Source: an uncultured SAR86 cluster bacterium (GTDB taxonomy: Bacteria > Pseudomonadota > Gammaproteobacteria > Magnimaribacterales > AG-339-G14). Taken from it: DNA of 64,000 bases. The position numbers were made by a program, and so were the translations under genes. Positions 1 through 10,650 of this stretch are shown one piece after another. The notes beneath the pieces were generated by a model that saw only the letters and a list, made by a program, of their open reading frames with translations, ran no database searches and had not been told where the DNA came from. The stretch covers positions 431,187 to 495,186 of the forward strand of contig CACMTR010000001.1 in assembly GCA_902616715.1 (NCBI GenBank), written 5' to 3'. Position 1 is the first letter of the stretch. The number at the start of each line of letters is the position of its first letter.

Positions 1-966
1 GGCCCTGCGCTGGCTGCAGGATGCACTATGGTTTTAAAACCAACTGAAATAGCTCCAATGAACGCTTTACTCTTAGCAGAAATTCTTCACGATGCCGGTG
101 TTCCGAAAGGAGTATTTAACTTAGTTAATGGTGACGGTCCAACTGTTGGAGAAGCAATGTCCTCACATCCTGGAATAGACATGATGTCATTCACTGGTTC
201 TACCAGAGCAGGTATAGCTGTAGCCAAGGGTTCAGCAGATACAGTAAAAAGAGTTCATCAAGAATTAGGTGGAAAATCTGCAAATATTATTTTAGATGAC
301 GCTGATTTTTACGAAGCAGTAAAACGTGGGACAAAACATATGTTTAATAACACAGGGCAATCTTGTAATGCTCCTTCGAGGATGTTGGTTCCGCAATCAA
401 GACAAGATGAAGCAAAAGAAGCAGCTAAAGAAGTTGCTGAGAAAACTGTTGTTGGAGACCCCTCTTCTGAGTCAACGACAATGGGTCCAGTTGTAAGCGA
501 TCTTCAATATAATAAAATTCAGGGGCTTATTGAAAAAGGTATAGAAGAAGGCGCTGAATTAGTTGTAGGGGGGCCAGGAAAACCTGATGATCTTAATCAA
601 GGTTACTTTGTAAAACCAACCGTTTTCGCTAACGTATCGAACGATATGACCATTGCTAGAGAAGAGATATTTGGACCAGTTCTTTGCATATTGCCTTATG
701 AAGATGAAGATGATGCAGTAAGAATTGCAAATGATACTCTCTATGGACTTTCTGGCTATGTTTCATCGGCAGATCCCGATCATGCATTAGATGTAGCAAG
801 GAGAATTAGAAGCGGAAATGTTCATATTAACAATGCCCCAACTGGTATAAATGATCCTTTCGGTGGATTCAAACAATCTGGTAATGGAAGAGAATGGGGA
901 ATTTTTGGTTTCGAAGAGTTTTTAGAAATCAAAGCTGTGATGGGATACGCTCAAGCAAAAAAATAG
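1..966 (+). CDS. Aldehyde dehydrogenase family protein (5'-truncated by window edge)
   Basis: Frame is open to base 1 ([19 protein letters not shown]); [28 protein letters not shown] and [13 protein letters not shown] motifs of ALDH. Confidence 0.93.
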   Translation, partial: GPALAAGCTMVLKPTEIAPMNALLLAEILHDAGVPKGVFNLVNGDGPTVGEAMSSHPGIDMMSFTGSTRAGIAVAKGSADTVKRVHQELGGKSANIILDDADFYEAVKRGTKHMFNNTGQSCNAPSRMLVPQSRQDEAKEAAKEVAEKTVVGDPSSESTTMGPVVSDLQYNKIQGLIEKGIEEGAELVVGGPGKPDDLNQGYFVKPTVFANVSNDMTIAREEIFGPVLCILPYEDEDDAVRIANDTLYGLSGYVSSADPDHALDVARRIRSGNVHINNAPTGINDPFGGFKQSGNGREWGIFGFEEFLEIKAVMGYAQAKK

Positions 967-973
967 GTTCTTA

Positions 974-1789
974 ATGAGCCAAAGCAATAAAGTTTCTACG
1001 CTTTGGCTTCGAGGAAGATTAAGAAATATTGATCATGTCTGTTTGGCATCCATGGTTGCTAACGACTTAGATGTAACCTTATTTCATTACGAAGATATAT
1101 CAAATGTACCAAATGGAGTTAATTTAGCCGATGCTCGAGAAATTCTTGATCTATCTTTGTTAGACAGACTTCAATGCATAAAAAAGAAAGAACATAATCC
1201 GCATGTGCCTATTGCTCAATTCAGTGATTTTTTTAGAATCTTGTTACAAAAAAATAATAAAGGCTTATGGCTAGATACAGATGTTTTTGTCTTTCGTCCT
1301 TTTACTTACAACCCGGAGAAGTCTTTTTTTTGCCATGAGGGTAAAGGAAGAATTGGTTATCCGGTACTTTACCTGCCAAGAAACCACACAATAATAAAGG
1401 AATACGAAGAATTATTAGATGGAGAGTCTTTAATGCCTAACTGGCTAGGGTTTATAAGAGGCAATCTACGCCCTTTCGTATGGAAGCTGCTAGGCCAAGA
1501 ATTTTCTCCATCTGATTTGGGTATAACTATTTATGGGAATGATGGTTTTTCTAGATTGGCTAAAAGACACAATTGCTTTAATGACGCCTTAAATAAAGAT
1601 ATGTTTTTTAGATGGACAGGTAAAGAAACTGATAAATTATTTCAAGAATATAACTTCAAAGACTTTTTAGAAAATAAAAAATATTTAGGAATACACATTC
1701 ATAGAAAGCATTGGGAAAATCATCCTGTAACCCCAAAAAGTTTTTGGGAATGGGCATTACGAGAATATGGACAGAATATTAATGAGTAA
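974..1789 (+). CDS. GT32-like glycosyltransferase with DXD sugar-binding region
   Basis: FSDFFRILLQKNNKGLWLDTDVFVFRPF motif typical of DXD glycosyltransferases. Confidence 0.75.
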   Translation: MSQSNKVSTLWLRGRLRNIDHVCLASMVANDLDVTLFHYEDISNVPNGVNLADAREILDLSLLDRLQCIKKKEHNPHVPIAQFSDFFRILLQKNNKGLWLDTDVFVFRPFTYNPEKSFFCHEGKGRIGYPVLYLPRNHTIIKEYEELLDGESLMPNWLGFIRGNLRPFVWKLLGQEFSPSDLGITIYGNDGFSRLAKRHNCFNDALNKDMFFRWTGKETDKLFQEYNFKDFLENKKYLGIHIHRKHWENHPVTPKSFWEWALREYGQNINE

Positions 1790-3179
1790 CAAAATTTTAT
1801 TTTCAATTCTTTTATTATTTTTATTTTCACCAATAAATTTATTTTCTAGTGAGATTTGGTTGGAACCTAAAGATGAATTATTAGTAAAAAAATTGGAATT
1901 TCTTTCAAATACTTTGAATCACTCAGTTGACTCGACTTCATACCCAATTTCAAGAGCAAAATTTAAAACTACGTCCTCAGATAAATTATTAGAAATATAT
2001 TCTTCAAGAAATAGTCTTCAAAATAGGTTTTCTATTAATTATTCCAATAACATCTTTTCAATTAGAAATATTTCAGATATTGATAGATACGAAAAGTCAG
2101 TTTCCCTTGAAAGAACATTTGAAAATAATAGTACCGCGGGAAAATTAAGTATTATAAAAAATATTTCTTCCAACTCTGAAGATGAATATTTGTTTTCAGG
2201 CACGCATTTATCTACCATCATCGGAAATTCGGTTTTAGGTATTGGATTTATTGAAAGATGGTGGGGTCCAGGGAATGATAATAGCTTGATACTATCTAAT
2301 TATTCTGATCCCCAGCCAGGTATTTATCTAGATTCATTATCGGGTTTCAGATTTAAAAATTTTATGTCCTTTGTTGGAAAAGTTAATTATTCCTTTTTTA
2401 TAAATTTTCTGGACGATGAGAGATTTATAAACAATACAAATTTAATAGGAGCAAGAATTACCTTACAGCCAAATAAAAATTTAACCTTAGGTTTTTCAAG
2501 AGTGACAATGTTTGGTGGAGACAATAGACCTGATAGTTTTGAATCTTTTGTAGATAATTTATTTCGCTTAACTAGAACAGAAAATGGAGTAGATCTATCT
2601 AATGAGATTGCTGGTTATGATCTAAAATACAACTTCAATATAAATAAAATACTTATATCTTCTTACTTTCAGCTCATTGGAGAAGATGAAATAAAATTTA
2701 CTCCGTCCACTAAAATTTTTACCTATGGGAACGAAATTATCTTTTTAAAAAATGGTTTGCTCAGATCAATTGGTATTGAATACTCCAATACGATTGGTGA
2801 TTTTGGGGATCGATACAATGTTACTTACGAACATAGTTCTTATAAATCTGGATACAGATACAAAAATCTTCCACTAGGAGCATTTATTGATGGAGACTCA
2901 ATTTTTCTTAAATTAACAACGAATGTAGAAGTAAATGAAAAATTCTTTATTAATTTTTCTTTATTTAGAGGGGAATTTAATAAAGACAATGTTGGTGTCA
3001 CAAATGTATGGGGTATTACGAATGAAGATTATGAAGGCACCAAAATTAAAATTGGTTACTCTCTCGATAAGAATTTTAATTTTGGACTTGGAGTTTTGGC
3101 TATTAATGAAAATCTCTACTTTAATTCAAAAGAAATGGATAAAATTACCTTCAATATTGGTTTAAATTATAATTTTTGA
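1782..3179 (+). CDS. Wzi-like capsule assembly / outer-membrane beta-barrel protein
   Basis: Signal peptide (MSNKILFSILLLFLFSPINLFS), ERWWGPGNDNSLILSNYSDPQPG Wzi-like motif, beta-rich, terminal aromatic F. Start moved to internal ATG 1782, overlapping the upstream stop (ATGAGTAA). Confidence 0.65.
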   Translation: MSNKILFSILLLFLFSPINLFSSEIWLEPKDELLVKKLEFLSNTLNHSVDSTSYPISRAKFKTTSSDKLLEIYSSRNSLQNRFSINYSNNIFSIRNISDIDRYEKSVSLERTFENNSTAGKLSIIKNISSNSEDEYLFSGTHLSTIIGNSVLGIGFIERWWGPGNDNSLILSNYSDPQPGIYLDSLSGFRFKNFMSFVGKVNYSFFINFLDDERFINNTNLIGARITLQPNKNLTLGFSRVTMFGGDNRPDSFESFVDNLFRLTRTENGVDLSNEIAGYDLKYNFNINKILISSYFQLIGEDEIKFTPSTKIFTYGNEIIFLKNGLLRSIGIEYSNTIGDFGDRYNVTYEHSSYKSGYRYKNLPLGAFIDGDSIFLKLTTNVEVNEKFFINFSLFRGEFNKDNVGVTNVWGITNEDYEGTKIKIGYSLDKNFNFGLGVLAINENLYFNSKEMDKITFNIGLNYNF

Positions 3180-3203
3180 ATGTATAACTTTGATTAAAAT
3201 CTA

Positions 3204-3815
3204 ATGACTTATCACAGAGAAAATCTAAAACAAAAGCTCATTGATGAAGCTTATAAAGCCATAAAAAGGGACGGAGTAGAAACAATAAGTCTAAGGAAAC
3301 TGGCGAAAAAAGCTAAAGTTTCTCAAACGGCGCCTTATAGGCATTTCCAGTCAAAAGATCATCTTATCATTGAAGTTTGCCTAAAAGGCTTGAGTAATTT
3401 AAGAGCAAAAATTGACGCGGTCGATGCAAAAAATCCCAAAACTAAAGCCATAAACGGCGGTCTTGCTTTTATAGATTTTGGTCTCAAAAATGAAAAAATT
3501 TATGAACTCATATTAGCTACAATTTCTGGCGAAATTACAAAAGACCCTCTCAGAATAGCTCTGTTTGAATCCGCAGATTATACTTTTAGTAATCTTAGAA
3601 ATAGAATCACCGCTTTAAAAAAGAAAAATAATATTCAATCTCAATTAGACGGAATAAAAGTACATGCATTTTTAACAGGTTTATTACAGGTCATAAGAAT
3701 AACTAATAAAGTGAATACTTCTGGCGGATTAGAAACCTATCAAGCTGTCAAAACGGCAGGCTTGCTCAATAAAAATCTAAAAAAGGTAATTTCCAATTTT
3801 ATAGAGTCCCTTTAA
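3204..3815 (+). CDS. TetR/AcrR family transcriptional regulator
   Basis: N-terminal HTH: KRDGVETISLRKLAKKAKVSQTAPYRHFQSKDHLIIEV. Confidence 0.88.
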   Translation: MTYHRENLKQKLIDEAYKAIKRDGVETISLRKLAKKAKVSQTAPYRHFQSKDHLIIEVCLKGLSNLRAKIDAVDAKNPKTKAINGGLAFIDFGLKNEKIYELILATISGEITKDPLRIALFESADYTFSNLRNRITALKKKNNIQSQLDGIKVHAFLTGLLQVIRITNKVNTSGGLETYQAVKTAGLLNKNLKKVISNFIESL

Positions 3816-3844
3816 TTTTATTTAATCTGGAGAAGTTTGTTGTC

Positions 3845-5065
3845 TTAGACTTCAATGACTTCTTCTAATGCTTTTGAGGCTAAATTTACTATCAAATCTA
3901 TTTCACTTTCTCGATGAACGGCGGACAAAAAATGATTGTGATAGCTTGTCATATAAATACCTTTAGAAAGGCAGTTATCCACCCATTTAAAATGTAGTTC
4001 TTGATCCTCGTTTTCAATTCTAAAATAAGGCATTGATGGTACACCAGTTACTTTTAAGTCAATGTCGTAACTTTTGGCCATTGAAATCATTTTAGATTTT
4101 AAGTCTTTTCCATGATGGTTCATTAAAGAGGTAGCATCGATCTTTTTTAATTCGTTAATGGTAGCAATGGCTGCTGCCATCGGTGCCGAATTAAAAAACT
4201 GAGTACCGCTAAAATAAACTTTATTTGCAGACTCTTTTAGATAATTTTTTCCAACTAGAGCAGATATTGGATATCCATTAGCTATTGCTTTTCCTAGACA
4301 AACTAAATCAGGAGAAAAATTGAAGGCTTTATTAGATCCAGCCAAATCAATCCTAAAACCAGTTCGAACATCATCAACAATAATTATTATATTTTTTTCG
4401 TTACAAACTTTCTGAATATGTTCCCAATAACCTTTTTTTGGCAGGACATTATCTTCAGAGGTTGGATGATGAAATGGGCTTGAAATAAAACAAGCAATTT
4501 CATTTTCAAATTTTGAAATAACAGAATCAAATTCTTCAATATTATTCCATGGAATCGAAATGACTTCAGAGCTATCTGAATCAATTGTTCCTGGACTGCC
4601 TTCTCTTTGCATCCAACCATTGGCTCCATGGTATCCACCATTTATTTTTAAAACTTTATCCTTTCCTGTTTCCTGCCTTGAAATCATTACTGCTAATTGG
4701 GTGCTATCTCCACCATTTTTTCCAAAAAGCGCCCATTCGGCTATTTCGACTGTATCGACCAAAGTTTCAGCTAATTCAATCATCACTGGTGAAGCTACGC
4801 TGACAGTATTTCCTAATGAATATTGTTTTTGTGCTGCTTTATCAATAATTGGATTATTGTATCCAAGAATCATCGGCCCCCATCCACAGATTAAATCAAT
4901 AAACTTATTTCCATCAACATCCCAGAAATAAGCATCTTTAGCTTTCGAAAAGAATTTTGGACCTTCATTTCTTACAGCGTATTTATAGTGACCGAAAATT
5001 CCTCCGGGAATAAGCTCTTTTGCCCTAGAAAATAATTTGTCTGAAGATTTTTGTTCGTATTTCAT
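3845..5065 (-). CDS. Class III aminotransferase, glutamate-1-semialdehyde aminomutase-like
   Basis: FSRAKELIPGG, DGNKFIDLICGWGPMILGY, IIIVDDVRTGFR, LVCLGKAIANGYPISALVG (PLP lysine). Confidence 0.85.
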   Translation of the reverse strand: MKYEQKSSDKLFSRAKELIPGGIFGHYKYAVRNEGPKFFSKAKDAYFWDVDGNKFIDLICGWGPMILGYNNPIIDKAAQKQYSLGNTVSVASPVMIELAETLVDTVEIAEWALFGKNGGDSTQLAVMISRQETGKDKVLKINGGYHGANGWMQREGSPGTIDSDSSEVISIPWNNIEEFDSVISKFENEIACFISSPFHHPTSEDNVLPKKGYWEHIQKVCNEKNIIIIVDDVRTGFRIDLAGSNKAFNFSPDLVCLGKAIANGYPISALVGKNYLKESANKVYFSGTQFFNSAPMAAAIATINELKKIDATSLMNHHGKDLKSKMISMAKSYDIDLKVTGVPSMPYFRIENEDQELHFKWVDNCLSKGIYMTSYHNHFLSAVHRESEIDLIVNLASKALEEVIEV

Positions 5066-5077
5066 ATTATTTAATTA

Positions 5078-5168
5078 TGGCGGAGAGGGAGGGATTCGAA
5101 CCCTCGATGCGGTATTACCACATACTCCCTTAGCAGGGGAGCGCTTTCAACCACTCAGCCACCTCTCC
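5078..5168 (-). tRNA. tRNA-Ser (anticodon GCU)
   Basis: Reverse complement GGAGAGGTGGCTGAGTGGTTGAAAGCGCTCCCCTGCTAAGGGAG...GGTTCGAATCCCTCCCTCTCCGCCA: class II long variable arm, anticodon GCT, encoded CCA. Confidence 0.96.
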
Positions 5169-5189
5169 TTAGATGCAATTCTAGTTTTT

Positions 5190-6815
5190 TTAAACAGCTT
5201 GTCTAATGATATCGGAGGCTTTTTCAGCAATCATAATCGAGGGAGCATTAGTATTACCCCCAATTAAAGTTGGCATAATAGATGCATCAACTACCCTCAA
5301 GTTATCAACTCCTCTAACTTTGAGATTGTCATCAACCACTGCAAGATCGTCGCTGCCCATTTTACAAGTTCCTACTGGGTGATAAAGAGTTTCACCAGTA
5401 TTTTTAATCCAAGCATCTAGTTCATCATCGTTATCAACATTAACGTCTAAGCCTGGTTTAGATCGGTCTCCTCTGTACTCATCAAAAGCAGCTTGCATGA
5501 AAACTCTTATGGTCTCTCTAGTGGCGTTTCTCGTATCTATTAGATCTTGTTCTTCAGAAAGATAATTAGGAAACATCAAAGGAGCGTCATCTGGATTTGA
5601 GCTTTTTAGTTCCAAGTGCCCCCTACTTTGCGGTCTCAAAATGCATATAACTCCACTGAATCCATGATTAGAATCTATACCATCTCTTCCATGTAAATCG
5701 GTGGAATGAAAAGAAGCGTAATGTATCTGAGTGTCAGGAATGTCTTTTTCAGGACTTGATTTAAAAAAGGCTCCAGCACTGGTAGGGGGAAAAGCAGCAT
5801 CTCCTGTACCAAAAAGTAAATACTTTAAACCAGACATCTGTGTTTTTAAGAAACTTGCTGACTTATGCAAAGTTATGGGTTGCGTACAATTAAAAGAATT
5901 GACCACCGCATAATGATCTTGTAAGTTTTTCCCAACTCCCTTCAGCTCATGCAAAACATCAATACCATGCTTATTTAATTCCGAGGAGTCGCCGATACCG
6001 CTATTCATCAGTATTTGAGGTGAATTGATAGCTCCTGCAGATAAAATTACCTCAGTATTAGCTTTTACTGAAAAAGTTTTACCTTTTTTAGAATACTCTA
6101 CTCCAACAGCTTTTTTTCCTTCAAATAATATTTTATTTACCTGAACATTTGTTTCGGTTGCAAGATTTTTTCTCTTTAGGGCAGGATGCAAATATGCTCT
6201 TGCAGAACTCCATCTTCTTGGGCCTCTTTTAGTATCTGCCATTGTATGCTCATACCTTGAAAATCCTTCCTGATTTTTTCCATTGAAATCATTCGTTAAG
6301 GGAAATCCTGCTTGTCCTCCGGCCTCCACAAAAACATCTAATAACACGTCATGAGTACTTTCGGATTTTTTTACACTTAGGGGTCCATCAAAACCGTGAT
6401 AATCGCTATCTCCTTCTCCATTGAATGATTCAGCTTTTTTAAAATAAGGCAGAACGTCGTCATATGACCAACCTGAGTTACCTTGTTGACGCCATAGGTC
6501 ATAATCATATGCATGGCCTCTAATATAAACCATTGCGTTTATAGATGAGGATCCACCCCAGCCTCTTCCCCTTGGCCAGTATAGTTTTCTATTGTTGGTA
6601 GTTTCTTCTGGCTCAGTTTCAAATCCATAATTTGAAGCACTTTTAGTTGGTACGATTTGAGAATAGCCTGCAGGCATGTGAATAAAAAAGTTAGTATCTT
6701 TCCCGCCGGCTTCTAAAATCAATACATTCTTCTTTCCGTCTTCCGATAGTCTGTTTGCCATAACACAGCCGGAACTTCCAGCTCCAACAACTACATAATC
6801 AACTACTCTCTCCAT
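5190..6815 (-). CDS. GMC family oxidoreductase (choline dehydrogenase-like)
   Basis: [26 protein letters not shown] motif; [30 protein letters not shown]...[26 protein letters not shown]. Confidence 0.93.
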   Translation of the reverse strand: MERVVDYVVVGAGSSGCVMANRLSEDGKKNVLILEAGGKDTNFFIHMPAGYSQIVPTKSASNYGFETEPEETTNNRKLYWPRGRGWGGSSSINAMVYIRGHAYDYDLWRQQGNSGWSYDDVLPYFKKAESFNGEGDSDYHGFDGPLSVKKSESTHDVLLDVFVEAGGQAGFPLTNDFNGKNQEGFSRYEHTMADTKRGPRRWSSARAYLHPALKRKNLATETNVQVNKILFEGKKAVGVEYSKKGKTFSVKANTEVILSAGAINSPQILMNSGIGDSSELNKHGIDVLHELKGVGKNLQDHYAVVNSFNCTQPITLHKSASFLKTQMSGLKYLLFGTGDAAFPPTSAGAFFKSSPEKDIPDTQIHYASFHSTDLHGRDGIDSNHGFSGVICILRPQSRGHLELKSSNPDDAPLMFPNYLSEEQDLIDTRNATRETIRVFMQAAFDEYRGDRSKPGLDVNVDNDDELDAWIKNTGETLYHPVGTCKMGSDDLAVVDDNLKVRGVDNLRVVDASIMPTLIGGNTNAPSIMIAEKASDIIRQAV

Positions 6816-6833
6816 TATTAATCTCCTTTCATT

Positions 6834-8051
6834 TTATTTATCTAACTCAAATTCATCATGTAAAGCCGTTACAGCTGCTTTAGATTTATCTTTTGATACT
6901 ACCACTGAAATTTTAATTTCTGAAGTAGATATCATATCAATGTTTATTTGTTTCTCTGCAAGTGCTTTAAACATTCGTGCTGCAACTCCAGCATGTGATT
7001 TCATACCTACCCCAACAACAGAAACCTTACTAATATCCTTTACTAATTCTATTTCACCTCCGCCTAAAGTTTTAACTAAATCGTTTAAGATTTTTGCTGC
7101 TTTATTTGAATGTTCATTTTTTACTGTAAAGGTGAAATCTGTTAATTTGTCTGATCCAACATTTTGAACAATTACATCAATATCTATTCCGGCTTTACTT
7201 ATTGGAGATAAAATCTTTGCAGCAATCCCAGGAGTGTCAGGAACATTTCTTAAAATTAATTTTGAATCATCATCTGTACATGTAATTCCTGAAATAACAG
7301 CACTTTCTAAACCGCTTTCTTCATTTGTTATCAAAGTTCCTCCTGTGCTACTGAAACTAGACAGCACTCTTACCGGCATTTCATACTTACTAGCAAACTC
7401 AACCGATCTTATTTGTAAGACTTTAGCACCTAAACTAGAAAGTTCTAGCATTTCTTCAAAACAAATTTTTTCTATTTTTTTTGCTTTTTTATAAACATTT
7501 GGGTCGGTAGTATAAACACCATCAACGTCGGTAAATATCTGACATTCATCGGCTTTCAAAGCAACTGCTAATGCTACAGCAGTTGTATCTGAACCTCCTC
7601 GTCCCAAAGTTGTTATATCACCACTAGCATTTACACCCTGAAAACCAGTTACGACAGGAACAATTCCTGAATCGATGTCTTTTTTTAAAGTATCCGTATC
7701 AATAGAGCTAATTCTTGCTTTGCCATGGGAATTATCAGTCTTTAGACCTAATTGATGAGCAGTATAAGATTTAGATAAAAAATTTCTCTCTTTTAGAGCT
7801 AATGCCAATAAAGCTGCAGAAACTTGCTCACCTGATGAGACTAACGCATCGTATTCCCTCGGATCAGGTGTTTCTTGAAGTTCTTTTGCAAGGTTTATAA
7901 GTCTTTGGGTTTCTCCTGCCATTGCTGAAACAACCACAACAACATTGACGCCTGAATTAATTGAACTTACAACTAGATCAGCAACTGCCTGAAATCTTTC
8001 AGTATTTGCAACAGATGTTCCACCATATTTCTGGACAATTAAGTTGTTCAT
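6834..8051 (-). CDS. lysC: Aspartate kinase
   Basis: VQKYGGTSVAN, TTLGRGGSDTTAVALA, C-terminal tandem ACT region. Confidence 0.97.
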   Translation of the reverse strand: MNNLIVQKYGGTSVANTERFQAVADLVVSSINSGVNVVVVVSAMAGETQRLINLAKELQETPDPREYDALVSSGEQVSAALLALALKERNFLSKSYTAHQLGLKTDNSHGKARISSIDTDTLKKDIDSGIVPVVTGFQGVNASGDITTLGRGGSDTTAVALAVALKADECQIFTDVDGVYTTDPNVYKKAKKIEKICFEEMLELSSLGAKVLQIRSVEFASKYEMPVRVLSSFSSTGGTLITNEESGLESAVISGITCTDDDSKLILRNVPDTPGIAAKILSPISKAGIDIDVIVQNVGSDKLTDFTFTVKNEHSNKAAKILNDLVKTLGGGEIELVKDISKVSVVGVGMKSHAGVAARMFKALAEKQINIDMISTSEIKISVVVSKDKSKAAVTALHDEFELDK

Positions 8052-8053
8052 TT

Positions 8054-10645
8054 TTAGGAACTTTCTATGTGATTTTTAATTTCATCAAAAATAAATTCAG
8101 GTTTATCTAATGCATCTCCCCCAGCTTGAGCAAAATCATCTTTACCCCCACCTTTTAAATTAGTTTTTGATGAAATTAAATTCATAATACTTTTAGCGGA
8201 AAAATTTTTTTCTAAGTTTTTAGATACAGAAACAATTACTTGAGATTTTGAATTGTTATTCCCAATCAAGAGTATTATTGAGCTATCAACCCTATTTTTT
8301 AAATCATCGAGGTTTGATCTCAAGGAAGATAAATTTAAATTATCAATTCTATGCATCAATACATTCATTCCATTTATATTTATGAAGTTTGATTCAAAAT
8401 ACTTAATTAAGTTTGAATTATTATTCTTTTCAAGAATTTTTAATTTTAACAATATTTCTTTTAAAGATTTTTTATGTTCGTCGATCTTTTCTGATAATTT
8501 CTCAACTGTTACGCCAAATGAATTTGCGATGTCGTTTAACTCGTTCTTCTCCTCATCGATTAATAAATTTGCTACCGAACCTGTTACAGCCTCTATTCTT
8601 CTCACCCCTGAGGAAATACTTGATTCAGAAAGAATTTTAAATTTTTCAATTTGGCTAGTTGATTGAACATGAGTTCCTCCACAAAGTTCAATTGAATAAT
8701 CTCCTCCAATTTTCAAAACTCTAACGTTATCTCCATATTTGTCCCCAAAAAAAGCTAAAGCACCCATATCGATCGCTTCGTCAAAAGAAGTTTCGAATAT
8801 TTCTGTTTTTATATCGTCGTCAATAATCTTGTTTACTTGAAATTCAATTTCTTTTATTTCTTCTTGTTTGAGTGCTTGAGGATGTGAAAAGTCGAAACGT
8901 AGTTTCTCTTCATTAACTAAAGAACCTTTTTGCTCGACATGATCGCCCAATACGTTTCTTAAAGCTGAGTGCATCAAGTGCGTAGCTGAATGATTAGATA
9001 CTATATTCATTCTTCTATCTTTTTTTATAGTTAATTCTGCTTCATCGCCTACAGAAAATGATCCTTTAAAATTGTTGCAAAGATGAATGTGTTGATTTCC
9101 TACTTTCTTCGTATCAAATACCTCACAGGTTCCATTGGTAGAATTTATTTGACCTGTATCTCCTACTTGCCCTCCTGATTCTGCATAAAATGGAGTTGAA
9201 TTAAATAAAACTGCAAACTCTCCTTCATCAACCTTTGATACTTGTTTTCCGTCTTTAAAAATCATACTTATTTCAGATTTTGAGTTAAGTTCTTGGTAAC
9301 CTGTAAAGTTGGTATCTTTTTCAATTTGAATTGAAGTCGGTAGCAAGGATTCAAATGCATTACTTTCTTTAGCTCTTGTCTTTTGCTCGTCCATTAATGT
9401 TTCGTATTCATTTACATCTACTTGGAGATTCATTTCTCTAGCAAAATCTAAAGTCATGTCTAAAGGAAATCCAAAAGTGTCATACAATTTGAAAGCAAGA
9501 CCACCTGAAATTACATTACCTTCATGATTTTTGATTTCCTCTTCAAGTAAGTTCATACCCTGATTTAAGGTTGACCCAAATCTTTTTTCTTCTTCGAATA
9601 AGGCTTTTTCTATAAAAGAATTATTTTTTTCTATTTCGGGATATAGATCTTTATATAAGTTAGAAAAGTATGCAGCCATTTCAGACATGATATAAAAATT
9701 ATCTTTATTTAACTTATAGGCATGGCGTAATGCTCTTCTAATTATTCTTCTTAAAACATAGTTTCTTCCTTCATTTCCAATAGCAATTCCGTCTGAAAGC
9801 ATAAAGCAACTTGCTCGAAGATGATCTGCAATTACTCTTAATGATGGATTGGCTAAATCTTTTTCTCCGGTCAATTCTGAAATTTTTTTTATCAAGGGTA
9901 TAAACAAATCTGTTTGATAATTATCTGGAGTGCCTTGCATAACTGCCGTTATTCTTTCTAGCCCCATTCCAGTATCAACTGATGGCTTGGGAAGAGGATT
10001 TAAATTTCCATCTAAATCTCTGTTGAATTGCATGAAAACTAAGTTATATATTTCAACGAATCTATCGCCAGTATCTTTACCCTCTTCAGGAGGATCTCCA
10101 GCTAATGAATTTCCATGGTCATAAAATATTTCACTACATGGACCACAAGGTCCTGTATCTCCCATGGACCAAAAATTATCTTCATTTAATTTTGATATTC
10201 GGTTTTTTTCTATACCGATTCTCTCTAACCAAATCCTCTCAGATTCAATGTCTTCAATATGAACTGTCACCCATAATTTGTCTTCAGGTAACTTGTAATA
10301 ATTTGTTAATAAATCCCAAGCGTATTCAATTGCAGCTTCCTTGAAGTAATCTCCAAAGCTAAAATTTCCAAGCATTTCAAAAAAGGTATGATGCCTGAGT
10401 GTGTAACCAACGTTTTCCAAATCGTTATGCTTTCCTCCTGCTCTAATACATTTTTGGGCACTGGTAGCTCTTGAATAATTTAATTTTTCAGCCCCAAGGA
10501 AAACATCTTTGAATTGAGTCATCCCAGCATTTGTAAACAATAATGTTGGGTCATTGTTTGGAACAACGCTTGAACTCGAAACTAATTTGTGTTTTTTATC
10601 CGAAAAATAATCTAGAAAAGTTTTCCGAACTTCCAAAGAGTTCAT
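8054..10645 (-). CDS. alaS: Alanine--tRNA ligase
   Basis: PTLLFTNAGMTQFKDVFLG, HHTFFEMLGNFSFGDYFK, HSATHLMHSALR, GGTHV. Confidence 0.98.
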   Translation of the reverse strand: MNSLEVRKTFLDYFSDKKHKLVSSSSVVPNNDPTLLFTNAGMTQFKDVFLGAEKLNYSRATSAQKCIRAGGKHNDLENVGYTLRHHTFFEMLGNFSFGDYFKEAAIEYAWDLLTNYYKLPEDKLWVTVHIEDIESERIWLERIGIEKNRISKLNEDNFWSMGDTGPCGPCSEIFYDHGNSLAGDPPEEGKDTGDRFVEIYNLVFMQFNRDLDGNLNPLPKPSVDTGMGLERITAVMQGTPDNYQTDLFIPLIKKISELTGEKDLANPSLRVIADHLRASCFMLSDGIAIGNEGRNYVLRRIIRRALRHAYKLNKDNFYIMSEMAAYFSNLYKDLYPEIEKNNSFIEKALFEEEKRFGSTLNQGMNLLEEEIKNHEGNVISGGLAFKLYDTFGFPLDMTLDFAREMNLQVDVNEYETLMDEQKTRAKESNAFESLLPTSIQIEKDTNFTGYQELNSKSEISMIFKDGKQVSKVDEGEFAVLFNSTPFYAESGGQVGDTGQINSTNGTCEVFDTKKVGNQHIHLCNNFKGSFSVGDEAELTIKKDRRMNIVSNHSATHLMHSALRNVLGDHVEQKGSLVNEEKLRFDFSHPQALKQEEIKEIEFQVNKIIDDDIKTEIFETSFDEAIDMGALAFFGDKYGDNVRVLKIGGDYSIELCGGTHVQSTSQIEKFKILSESSISSGVRRIEAVTGSVANLLIDEEKNELNDIANSFGVTVEKLSEKIDEHKKSLKEILLKLKILEKNNNSNLIKYFESNFININGMNVLMHRIDNLNLSSLRSNLDDLKNRVDSSIILLIGNNNSKSQVIVSVSKNLEKNFSAKSIMNLISSKTNLKGGGKDDFAQAGGDALDKPEFIFDEIKNHIESS

Positions 10646-10650
10646 TTTAA

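Noticed and set aside
5037-5267. 76-aa + strand ORF (GGEGGIRTLDAVLPHTPLAGERFQPLSHLS)
   Set aside because: Antisense translation of tRNA-Ser; a well-known type of spurious ORF.
8253-8666. 137-aa + strand ORF antisense to alaS
   Set aside because: Phe/Ser/Leu-rich antisense artefact within a clearly coding alaS.
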